The notes under the pieces were generated by a model. The model was not told where the DNA came from. It worked only from the letters and a program-made list of their open reading frames with translations, and did no database searches. A stretch of 33,591 bases of DNA from Bacteroidetes bacterium UBA4414 (lineage in GTDB: Bacteria > Bacteroidota > Bacteroidia > Chitinophagales > Chitinophagaceae). Location of the stretch: NCBI GenBank assembly GCA_002389765.1, contig DGQM01000020.1, positions 822-34,412 on the forward strand, read 5' to 3'. Positions 15,995 to 22,757 of the stretch are shown one piece after another. Within the stretch, counting starts at the first letter, position 1, and each line of letters begins with the position of its first letter. The position numbers and the translations under genes were made by a program.

Positions 15995-17446
15995 TTATGG
16001 GGCTATTGCAAAGCCCTTTTGCACCTCGTTGAATGGTACATTTTCTTTAATATATATCATATCCATCACAACTGGGTTGGTAATATGCAGGCTGCCAAAA
16101 TCATAATCTACACCTATTACAGCGGTTGGCTTACCTGCTTTCAGGGCATTGTCTATTTCGGTAAACATGGCCGGTATTCTTCCCACAGGAGCTATATCTC
16201 TGCACAACACCCTGCCTTGCGAATAAAAATTCATCTGCCATGCCAGATACATATGCAGGCTGTAAACGTATTTGATTTGGTGTTTTTGCAAATAGGCTGA
16301 TGCCTGCAGAATGTTTTTTTCTGTCAGTGCGGTAAACTTTAATTGCCTGCATGTAAACAATGAGCCTACGCCGATAGGTAACAACACAACAATTGGTAGC
16401 AGATAAAGCTTTTCGCTACTCCAAACCAGTTGCATCAGCAACAATACCGCTACCGTTACAGGTAGCATAAACCTGTAGTTGGGGAAAGGCGTTATAATGG
16501 TAACAAATAATGAAATGAAAATCGACGCTAAAAGGATGATGATACAAACATCTTTAAACCTACCCTTTACCATCCTCACTACAGCCAATATGATAGTTGC
16601 AGACATCAGCAGCATAAAGCCAATTGCAAATAGCTTTTGCCACCACGTAGGTTGCAGTTCGGTATAATAGCTATGAAAACCATGCAGCGATACATACAGG
16701 AAAGAGGGTATCCTTCCTATGTTTTGCCACCAGTCTGCCATTGGCAAGTTCGGGTCTGGTTTGTGAAACTCGTACAGCGACTGTTTGTGTATGGCTAATA
16801 TCACCAATGGCAATACTATAGTTACAACTACACTCAACAGCCTTGCAACAGAAAAATCTTTTACCAACCTGTATAGCAACAGCATGCCAGGCAATGGCAC
16901 CCATAGTGGCATACTTTCATAAAGTAACGCCATCAGCAATCCCATCAAAAGATAGTGTTGTGGCTTTAGTTTTCTTTCGTCATCCAGCAACCAATATACA
17001 AGTATAGCAGACAGGGTAAATGCAGTCAGGTAGCCACCTCTGGCTTTCATAGACCATTCCGTCCATGCAGGGCAAACTATTAGTAATAGGGTGAGTAATA
17101 ATGGCAGTACACTACCTGCTTTACTGAGCTTCAAAAGCGTTTTGTAGGTAAACACAACACCTGTTGTCCAAAGGCTGAGCATCGCCAGTTTCACTGCCAA
17201 TCCCGTCATACCCATCGTGGCATAGAAAGGCAGTATAAACAACTCCTCTATCAGCGAAAACCCGTAACGCTGTCCGTAGAAATATAATGGGAAAGCTTTA
17301 CCATCATACAGATGTTTCGCCATCAGCCCAACAATACTTTCGTCCCCATCCAGCAACATGTTGGGGGATGTAAGCATAGGGATGCGAGAAATAAAGCACA
17401 AGGCTATGATGGCCAATATTGCAAGATTGCCTTTGAGGTATTTCAT
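15995..17446 (-). CDS. GT-C fold membrane glycosyltransferase (GT39-like)
   Basis: A 483-residue polytopic inner membrane protein with roughly ten hydrophobic segments. The first outer loop after the N-terminal helix reads MLLDGDESIVGLMAKHLYDG; an acidic pair at this point is the catalytic site of GT-C enzymes, which move sugars from lipid-phosphate carriers. A soluble C-terminal part (from about 370) ends with AGKPTAVIGVDYDFGSL. It resembles ArnT/PMT-type (GT39) proteins, but donor and acceptor are unknown. It is a lone gene, divergent from the L,D-transpeptidase gene. A weak -7 box (TAATTTAG, one mismatch) ends six bases upstream of the ATG. Confidence 0.75.
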   Translation of the reverse strand: MKYLKGNLAILAIIALCFISRIPMLTSPNMLLDGDESIVGLMAKHLYDGKAFPLYFYGQRYGFSLIEELFILPFYATMGMTGLAVKLAMLSLWTTGVVFTYKTLLKLSKAGSVLPLLLTLLLIVCPAWTEWSMKARGGYLTAFTLSAILVYWLLDDERKLKPQHYLLMGLLMALLYESMPLWVPLPGMLLLYRLVKDFSVARLLSVVVTIVLPLVILAIHKQSLYEFHKPDPNLPMADWWQNIGRIPSFLYVSLHGFHSYYTELQPTWWQKLFAIGFMLLMSATIILAVVRMVKGRFKDVCIIILLASIFISLFVTIITPFPNYRFMLPVTVAVLLLMQLVWSSEKLYLLPIVVLLPIGVGSLFTCRQLKFTALTEKNILQASAYLQKHQIKYVYSLHMYLAWQMNFYSQGRVLCRDIAPVGRIPAMFTEIDNALKAGKPTAVIGVDYDFGSLHITNPVVMDMIYIKENVPFNEVQKGFAIAP

Positions 17447-17470
17447 CCGATTCTAAATTAGTCATAATTC

Positions 17471-17478
17471 TACTTTTG
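17471..17478 (+). promoter_or_regulatory. Possible -7 promoter box of the L,D-transpeptidase gene
   Basis: TACTTTTG matches TAnnTTTG exactly in the 112-base divergent gap. It would give a leader of about 75 bases before the ATG at 17559. No -33 TTG is seen. Confidence 0.4.
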
Positions 17479-17558
17479 CCTGAATGCAGTTTTTCAAACA
17501 CTTTAACATTTACAGTTTATGGATTTCATGCTTCCTCGCTTCTTGCCAATAAAGCTGT

Positions 17559-18062
17559 ATGCTCAAATATTTACTACTCGTATTACCCGTTATTGCCACC
17601 ATAGGCTGCAATGGCAAAAACAGTATTCCTCAAGGCACAATTATCGACAGCATCGTAGTGCTGAAATCGGAACGCAGGATGCAGGTGTATAACAACGGTC
17701 ATTTACTGAAAACCTACAAGATTGCATTGGGCGAGCACCCTGTTGGACACAAACAATATGAGGGGGACAGAAAAACACCCGAAGGACTCTATTTCATCAA
17801 TGGGAAGAACCCCAACAGCACCTGCCACAAAAATCTGGGCATATCCTACCCTAACGATACAGACCGTGCAACTGCACGAAAAATAGGCAAGCCTCCGGGC
17901 GGAGACATTAAAATACATGGCCTACCCAACGGGCAGGGTTACATTGGCAGGATGCACAGCATGAAAGACTGGACATACGGCTGCATTGCCGTTACAGACG
18001 AGGAGGTAGACGAAATTTACAGTCATACGCCCATAGGCATACCTATCAATATATTACCATGA
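17559..18062 (+). CDS. L,D-transpeptidase (YkuD) family lipoprotein
   Basis: A 167-residue lipoprotein. The signal MLKYLLLVLPVIATIGC ends in a lipobox-like IGC with Cys17. The rest is a single YkuD domain: IDSIVVLKSERRMQVY at the N-terminal edge, YEGDRKTPEGLYFI, His120 in KIHGLPNG, and the catalytic Cys142 in DWTYGCIAVTDEEVDEIY. The residue before the YGC turn is Thr, as in the YafK (DpaA)-like subgroup, some of which cut rather than form links between Braun-type lipoprotein and peptidoglycan. It therefore acts on peptidoglycan in the periplasm, though whether it links or hydrolyses cannot be decided. It ends 51 bases before pheS, which has its own promoter. Confidence 0.9.
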   Translation: MLKYLLLVLPVIATIGCNGKNSIPQGTIIDSIVVLKSERRMQVYNNGHLLKTYKIALGEHPVGHKQYEGDRKTPEGLYFINGKNPNSTCHKNLGISYPNDTDRATARKIGKPPGGDIKIHGLPNGQGYIGRMHSMKDWTYGCIAVTDEEVDEIYSHTPIGIPINILP

Positions 18063-18100
18063 ACTTAATACTTACTACTCATGACTTACGACTAAGTTGC

Positions 18101-18108
18101 TATCTTTG
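18101..18108 (+). promoter_or_regulatory. -7 promoter box of pheS
   Basis: TATCTTTG matches TAnnTTTG exactly and ends five bases before the pheS ATG at 18114. The message would be leaderless or nearly so. Confidence 0.65.
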
Positions 18109-18113
18109 CACCC

Positions 18114-19139
18114 ATGCAATCCTTACAGGAACTAATAAAACAACACGAACAGGAAATAAATGCCTTTAATCCGGCAGATGCTACGGAGTTGGAAAACTAC
18201 CGTATCAAGTTTCTTGGCACTAAGGGTATCGTTAAGTCCATCTTCGGAGAGATGAAAAACGTGCCTGTAGAACAAAAGAAAGACGCAGGCCAGTTGCTCA
18301 ATACATTCAAGCAGCTTGCCGAGGCTAAATACGAGGCGTTTGCACACCTGCAATCTGGCAATGGCAAGAAAGACGATGGCATAGACATTACCCTGCCGGG
18401 CACACAATTGCCACTGGGTACACGCCACCCGCTGCGCATGGTAGAAAATGAAATCGTTTCCATATTCGAGAAGATAGGCTTTAGCGTAGCTACAGGCCCT
18501 GAAATAGAGGACGATTGGCACAACTTTACCTCGCTCAATATGCCCGAGCACCACACAGCGCGCGATATGCAGGATACCTTCTACGTATCGCAAAAGCCTG
18601 ATTGGGTGTTGCGTACACATACATCATCGGTGCAGGCACGCATTATGGAGCAGGGCAACCTGCCCGTGCGTGTTATATGCCCGGGGCGTGTTTACAGAAA
18701 CGAAACCATATCTGCCCGTGCACACTGTTTCTTCCACCAGTGCGAGGGTTTGTATATAGACAAGAACGTATCGTTTGCCGACCTGAAGCAGACACTCTAC
18801 TACTTTGTAACAGAGATGTTTGGTGCAGATACCAAAGTACGCTTCCGTCCGTCTTACTTCCCCTTCACAGAGCCAAGTGCAGAGATGGATATTTCCTGTA
18901 CCGTATGTGGTGGCAGTGGTTGCAGCCTATGCAAACACACAGGTTGGGTAGAGATACTGGGCTGTGGCATGGTGCATCCTAATATGCTGCGCAACTTTGG
19001 TATAGACCCCGAAGTGTATACAGGCTTTGCATTTGGTATGGGTGTAGAACGCATTACGCAAATCAAGTATCAGGTAAACGACCTTCGTTTGTATTCGCAA
19101 AACGACCTTCGATTCCTCAAACAGTTTCAATCGATATAA
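18114..19139 (+). CDS. pheS: Phenylalanyl-tRNA synthetase alpha subunit
   Basis: The catalytic alpha subunit (341 aa) of the tetrameric PheRS. The N-terminal ~85 residues form the coiled-coil tRNA-binding arm. The class II core follows with HPLRMVENEIVSIFEKIGF (105-123), motif 2 at VRVICPGRVYRNETISARAH (185-204), and motif 3 at GFAFGMGVERITQIKY (304-319). A Cys cluster CTVCGGSGCSLC (C262, C265, C270, C273) has zinc-ribbon spacing and is seen in part of the family. The beta subunit gene pheT is not adjacent; an unrelated epimerase gene follows, so pheT must be elsewhere, as is common in this phylum. Confidence 0.97.
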   Translation: MQSLQELIKQHEQEINAFNPADATELENYRIKFLGTKGIVKSIFGEMKNVPVEQKKDAGQLLNTFKQLAEAKYEAFAHLQSGNGKKDDGIDITLPGTQLPLGTRHPLRMVENEIVSIFEKIGFSVATGPEIEDDWHNFTSLNMPEHHTARDMQDTFYVSQKPDWVLRTHTSSVQARIMEQGNLPVRVICPGRVYRNETISARAHCFFHQCEGLYIDKNVSFADLKQTLYYFVTEMFGADTKVRFRPSYFPFTEPSAEMDISCTVCGGSGCSLCKHTGWVEILGCGMVHPNMLRNFGIDPEVYTGFAFGMGVERITQIKYQVNDLRLYSQNDLRFLKQFQSI

Positions 19140-19142
19140 CAC

Positions 19143-19190
19143 AGCAGCCAAAACTCATGCTACATCAGTCCGGGTTTTGGCTGCTTAATT
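19143..19190 (+). terminator. Possible terminator of pheS
   Basis: A 12-bp perfect stem (19143-19154 with 19174-19185) with a 19-base loop follows pheS. The trailing sequence (TAATTCTG) is only weakly T-rich, so termination may be partial and the epimerase gene could be reached by readthrough. Confidence 0.45.
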
Positions 19191-19197
19191 CTGAGCT

Positions 19198-20196
19198 TTG
19201 ACTCCTTCTGCAAACATCATATTGGTTACCGGTGCCAGTGGCTTCCTCGGCAGTCACCTGGTAAGGCTATTGGCTGCAAAAGGGCATACAGTGCGTGCAT
19301 TGTACAACAGCCGCCAACCGGATGCAGCTATGCTGGCGCTACCCAATGTTAGCTGGCAGCGTTACGACCTCTTAGATATTTACGATGTAGAAGAAGCCAT
19401 GCAAGGCGTTAGTGATGTGTATCACTGTGCAGCCGTTGTTTCCTTTCACCCGAAGGATAAGGAGCGCATGCTGCACTTCAATGTAGAAAGCACGGTTAAT
19501 ATTGTCAATCAGGCTATAGAGCAGGGCATTCGCAAACTGGCATTTATCAGTTCCATCGCATCATTGGGACGTAGTGAAGAAGCCAAAGAGATAACAGAAG
19601 AAGAACAGTGGGAAGAAAGCGAATACAATTCTGTGTACTCGCAAAGCAAGCACAGTGCCGAGCTGGAAGTATGGCGTGCCCATGCAGAAGGTGTTGATAC
19701 CGTGATTGTTAACCCCGGCATTATACTGGGCGAGGGCAATAATTGGGATGATGGCTCTGCAAGGCTGATGAAAGTAGCCGACAAAGAATTTCCCTTCTAC
19801 ACACAAGGCATCAATGGCTGGGTAGATGTACAGGATGTGGCAACTGTTACCTACCAACTGATGCAGGCAGACGTTAGCGGAGAGCGCTTTATACTCTGCG
19901 AGGGCAATCATAGCTATAAAGAGATATTCACCCTGATGGCCGATGCACTGGGCAAGAAACCACCACGCATCAAAGCAAGCAGCTGGATGACTGAGCTGGT
20001 ATGGCGTTGGGAAATGTTGAAGCATTTCATCACCGGGAAAGCTATTACTATAACAAAAGAAACTGCCCGCACCGCACAAAAGCAGAATTTCTACAATAAC
20101 ACCAAGCTATTCAGCTACTTACAAGGGTTTCAGTACACGCCCATCAAGGCTACCATAGCCCGTATGGCAAAAGCCTATATATCACAGAATCCTTAA
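19198..20196 (+). CDS. NAD-dependent epimerase/dehydratase (extended SDR)
   Basis: A 332-residue extended short-chain dehydrogenase/reductase. The NAD(P)-binding motif is GASGFLG (12-18), and the active-site pair is Tyr147/Lys151 in VYSQSKHSAE, with Ser118/119 before it. The C-terminal substrate domain is of the dihydroflavonol reductase/NAD-dependent epimerase kind; the substrate is unknown. The start is TTG at 19198: an in-frame TGA lies at 19192-19194 and no ATG occurs before the Rossmann fold, so a non-ATG start is forced. It begins 58 bases after pheS with no clear promoter of its own. Confidence 0.9.
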   Translation: MTPSANIILVTGASGFLGSHLVRLLAAKGHTVRALYNSRQPDAAMLALPNVSWQRYDLLDIYDVEEAMQGVSDVYHCAAVVSFHPKDKERMLHFNVESTVNIVNQAIEQGIRKLAFISSIASLGRSEEAKEITEEEQWEESEYNSVYSQSKHSAELEVWRAHAEGVDTVIVNPGIILGEGNNWDDGSARLMKVADKEFPFYTQGINGWVDVQDVATVTYQLMQADVSGERFILCEGNHSYKEIFTLMADALGKKPPRIKASSWMTELVWRWEMLKHFITGKAITITKETARTAQKQNFYNNTKLFSYLQGFQYTPIKATIARMAKAYISQNP

Positions 20197-20211
20197 AAAA
20201 AGCCACATTTA

Positions 20212-20243
20212 TTGGTTTTTTATACAAAACATTTGTAAACTTG
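20212..20243 (+). promoter_or_regulatory. Probable promoter of rho
   Basis: TTG (20212-20214), 21 bases, then TAAACTTG (20236-20243), one mismatch from TAnnTTTG. Transcription from here would give a leader of about 170 bases before the rho ATG at 20418. Confidence 0.45.
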
Positions 20244-20314
20244 CATATAAGGACATTCGTTCCATTCTTTAGTTATTCAGTAAACTGAATCTTTTCCCAT
20301 TTCTTTATTACTCC

Positions 20315-20386
20315 GATTAGTTTTTGTGATTAGCGGACTAAGTGAAATTTAAAAGGGATTGTTTTTAGAATTAGTGGACAAATTGA
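20315..20386 (+). repeat. Duplicated ~30-nt element in the rho leader
   Basis: Two imperfect direct copies at 20315-20345 and 20357-20386 share about 24 of 30 positions, with cores ATTAGCGGAC and ATTAGTGGAC after a TTTTT run. A small hairpin (ATTCAG/CTGAAT, 20274-20289) lies just upstream. Both are in the untranslated region before rho. Function unknown; a role in control of rho is only an inference. Confidence 0.6.
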
Positions 20387-20417
20387 GAACACAAAACCAC
20401 ATTGAAGATATTATAGC

Positions 20418-22067
20418 ATGCAGTACGACATTGCACATCTGAACGATATGCTCGTTCCGGAGTTGGTGGATTTGGCTGAAAGTATGAAAATCAGCAATCC
20501 GCGTTCCCTAGACAAACAAACTTTAATAGATACCATATTGAACAATCAATCTCAGCAACAGGGCGAAGGCGAAGAAAAAAAACGCCGTACACGCAAACCT
20601 AAAGCAGAAGCCGCAACAGCACCTGCCTCACAAGAAGCAGCACCCGCTGCCGAAGAAGCAGGCACAGGCGATGATAAGAAACGCCGACTGCGCAAGCCAC
20701 GTGTAGCTGCAGAAGAAGCAGCGCCTGCACCTGAGGCAAGTAACAATACAGCAGAAGCTACTGCTGCCCAAGAAGAAACGGCTACAGACTCTGGCATTAC
20801 AATGCCCGATACCAATGAGGCAGAAATACAACCACCACAAGAGCCTGTAAGCACACCTGCTGAAGGCCGTCCGCAACAGCAGCAACACCAGCACAATAAC
20901 AGACACCAACAGCACCGCCGCGAGGCACCGCAATCCAACTTTAATGTAGAGTTTGATGGTGTGGTATTCAGCGAAGGTGTGCTGGAAATGATGCCCGATG
21001 GCTATGGCTTCCTGCGCAGCAGCGATTACAACTACCTTTCATCTCCCGATGATGTATATGTATCGCCATCACAAATAAAACTCTTTGGGTTGAAGACAGG
21101 TGATACCGTACGTGGTACAGTGCGCCCGCCAAAAGAAGGCGAAAAATACTTTGCCCTGCTGAAGGTAGAAACCATCAATGGTAAACTGCCTGATGAAATA
21201 CGCGACCGTGTTCCATTCGATTATCTGACACCACTCTTCCCGTTCGAGAAGCTGAACCTTTTCTCTACAGGCACCAACTACGGTACCCGCATTATGGACC
21301 TCTTTACCCCGATAGGTAAGGGACAGCGCGGCCTGATAGTGGCACAGCCAAAGACGGGTAAAACCATGTTGCTGAAGGAAGTGGCGAATGCTATTGCAGC
21401 CAACCACCCTGAATGCTACCTGATGATAGTACTGGTAGATGAACGCCCGGAAGAGGTAACAGATATGCAACGCAGCGTACGTGCCGAGGTGATAGCATCT
21501 ACCTTCGACGAACCTGCAGATAAGCACGTAAAAGTATCTACCATTGCCCTGCAAAAAGCGAAGCGACTGGTAGAGGTAGGCCACGATGTGGTTATCCTGC
21601 TTGACTCTATTACGCGCCTTGCACGTGCACACAATACCGTAGCACCTGCCAGTGGTAAAGTACTGAGTGGTGGTGTGGAAGCAAACGCTATGCAGAAGCC
21701 AAAACAATTCTTTGGTGCAGCTCGTAAAATAGAAAATGGCGGCTCGCTCACCATCCTTGCTACCGCGCTGATAGATACAGGCTCTAAGATGGATGAGGTA
21801 ATCTTTGAAGAATTCAAGGGTACGGGTAATATGGAACTGCAACTGGACCGTAAACTGGCCAACAAGCGCATCTTCCCTGCTATCGATATCACATCATCAT
21901 CTACCCGCCGCGACGACCTGCTGCTGGAAAAAGACGTGCTGAACAAAATGTGGATTCTCCGCAATCACATAGCAGATATGAACACAGACGAGGCGATGAA
22001 CTTCCTGATGAAGCAAATGAAAGGCACCCGCAACAACGAAGAGTTTTTGGCCATTATGGGTAAATAA
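20418..22067 (+). CDS. rho: Transcription termination factor Rho with long N-terminal insertion
   Basis: A hexameric RNA-dependent ATPase that ends transcription, 549 residues against about 420 in E. coli. Residues 1-45 are the Rho N-terminal helical domain (LNDMLVPELVDLAESM). A low-complexity insertion follows (about 46-172), with two basic blocks KKRRTRKPKAEA (54) and KKRRLRKPRVAA (87) separated by Ala/Glu/Pro-rich spacers and ending in a Gln/His-rich run (151-168). The RNA-binding cold-shock-like domain resumes at GVLEMMPDGYGFLR (187-200). The ATPase core has Walker A QPKTGKT (310-316) and Walker B VVILLDSITRLARAHN. Insertions at this site are known in Bacteroidota Rho. It is followed by an intrinsic terminator. 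Confidence 0.97.
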   Translation: MQYDIAHLNDMLVPELVDLAESMKISNPRSLDKQTLIDTILNNQSQQQGEGEEKKRRTRKPKAEAATAPASQEAAPAAEEAGTGDDKKRRLRKPRVAAEEAAPAPEASNNTAEATAAQEETATDSGITMPDTNEAEIQPPQEPVSTPAEGRPQQQQHQHNNRHQQHRREAPQSNFNVEFDGVVFSEGVLEMMPDGYGFLRSSDYNYLSSPDDVYVSPSQIKLFGLKTGDTVRGTVRPPKEGEKYFALLKVETINGKLPDEIRDRVPFDYLTPLFPFEKLNLFSTGTNYGTRIMDLFTPIGKGQRGLIVAQPKTGKTMLLKEVANAIAANHPECYLMIVLVDERPEEVTDMQRSVRAEVIASTFDEPADKHVKVSTIALQKAKRLVEVGHDVVILLDSITRLARAHNTVAPASGKVLSGGVEANAMQKPKQFFGAARKIENGGSLTILATALIDTGSKMDEVIFEEFKGTGNMELQLDRKLANKRIFPAIDITSSSTRRDDLLLEKDVLNKMWILRNHIADMNTDEAMNFLMKQMKGTRNNEEFLAIMGK

Positions 22068-22088
22068 ACAAACAGACTACTAATAAAG

Positions 22089-22117
22089 AAACGCCTCACA
22101 ACTGTGGGGCGTTTTTA
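22089..22117 (+). terminator. Intrinsic terminator of rho
   Basis: AAACGCCTCAC pairs with GTGGGGCGTTT (one T-G wobble) around a short loop, followed by a T-rich tract. It lies just after the rho stop. Confidence 0.85.
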
Positions 22118-22188
22118 GTTTTATGTAGCCGCCACCTGTGCTACTATTTGGCAGCCGTTGCGTTGGCACCGTTCATCGTTTGGGATGG

Positions 22189-22608
22189 CTATTTTTTCTT
22201 GTTTGATCTAATTATTAGAACTGATAATATCGTAAATAAAGCCTCCAATATCAAAACTATCCCGACACCCCATTTACTGCATATAGGAAAATAATAGCCT
22301 AATAGAACCGAAAACAATAAAAAAATAAATGTTATAGTTGCACTTATTCCTATTAGCGTCAAAAAATCTTCGGTCTCATTTTTATTATCATTTTCCATCC
22401 CCGCCCCTATCATAAACACATTATATATCATCGCAGGTATCGTTATAGCTAATGTGCAGAGTACTATTCTGAAATCATCATATCTATTGAAAAAATCATT
22501 GAAATATATATAAGTAAACAGAAAACCTGTGCCTATCAATCCAAGAAATACTAAGCCGACAGCATAAACAGATATCGGTATTTTATGAAAGTCGATTTTT
22601 CCATCCAT
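22189..22608 (-). CDS. AT-rich orphan membrane protein, four membrane segments
   Basis: A 139-residue protein with four hydrophobic helices (VYAVGLVFLGLIGTG; LAITIPAMIYNVFMIG; LIGISATITFIFLLFSVL; GIVLILEALFTILSVLII) and a basic end RSNKKK. No domain is recognised. The frame is open to 22680, but I place the start at the ATG at 22608 (MDGKIDFHKIPISV). A perfect -7 box lies at 22629-22636 within the longer version, and the extra residues are not membrane-like. Its base composition is clearly more AT-rich than rho and the surface protein on either side, which suggests a recent arrival or a gene under weak constraint. Confidence 0.6.
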   Translation of the reverse strand: MDGKIDFHKIPISVYAVGLVFLGLIGTGFLFTYIYFNDFFNRYDDFRIVLCTLAITIPAMIYNVFMIGAGMENDNKNETEDFLTLIGISATITFIFLLFSVLLGYYFPICSKWGVGIVLILEALFTILSVLIIRSNKKK

Positions 22609-22628
22609 AGTAATAGTCTTTAGTTCCA

Positions 22629-22636
22629 CAAAAATA
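22629..22636 (-). promoter_or_regulatory. -7 promoter box of the orphan membrane protein
   Basis: TATTTTTG on the minus strand matches TAnnTTTG and lies 20 bases before the ATG at 22608. The region is AT-rich, so a chance match is possible. Confidence 0.4.
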
Positions 22637-22704
22637 ATACCCTGTCCGAAAAATTCATACTTGTTCACTAGTACAAACAAATTTGTAAAGTATATACCCT
22701 TAAA

Positions 22705-22736
22705 GCAAAAGGCAACCCCGAAGGATTGCCTTTTAT
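22705..22736 (-). terminator. Intrinsic terminator of the large T9SS protein gene
   Basis: AAAAGGCAA (22707-22715) pairs with TTGCCTTTT (22726-22734). On the minus strand it lies just after the stop of the 1034-residue gene (22758) and is followed by T-rich sequence. Confidence 0.75.
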
Positions 22737-22757
22737 TATTTGTATTGTAAGCAATGC

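Noticed and set aside
20552..20938. Minus-strand Ser/Ala/Cys-rich frame opposite the rho insertion
   Set aside because: It is a by-product of the Ala/Glu/Gln-rich repeats coded on the plus strand.
21069..21842. Minus-strand open frame of 257 codons
   Set aside because: It is antisense to the conserved ATPase core of rho and has no protein-like pattern.
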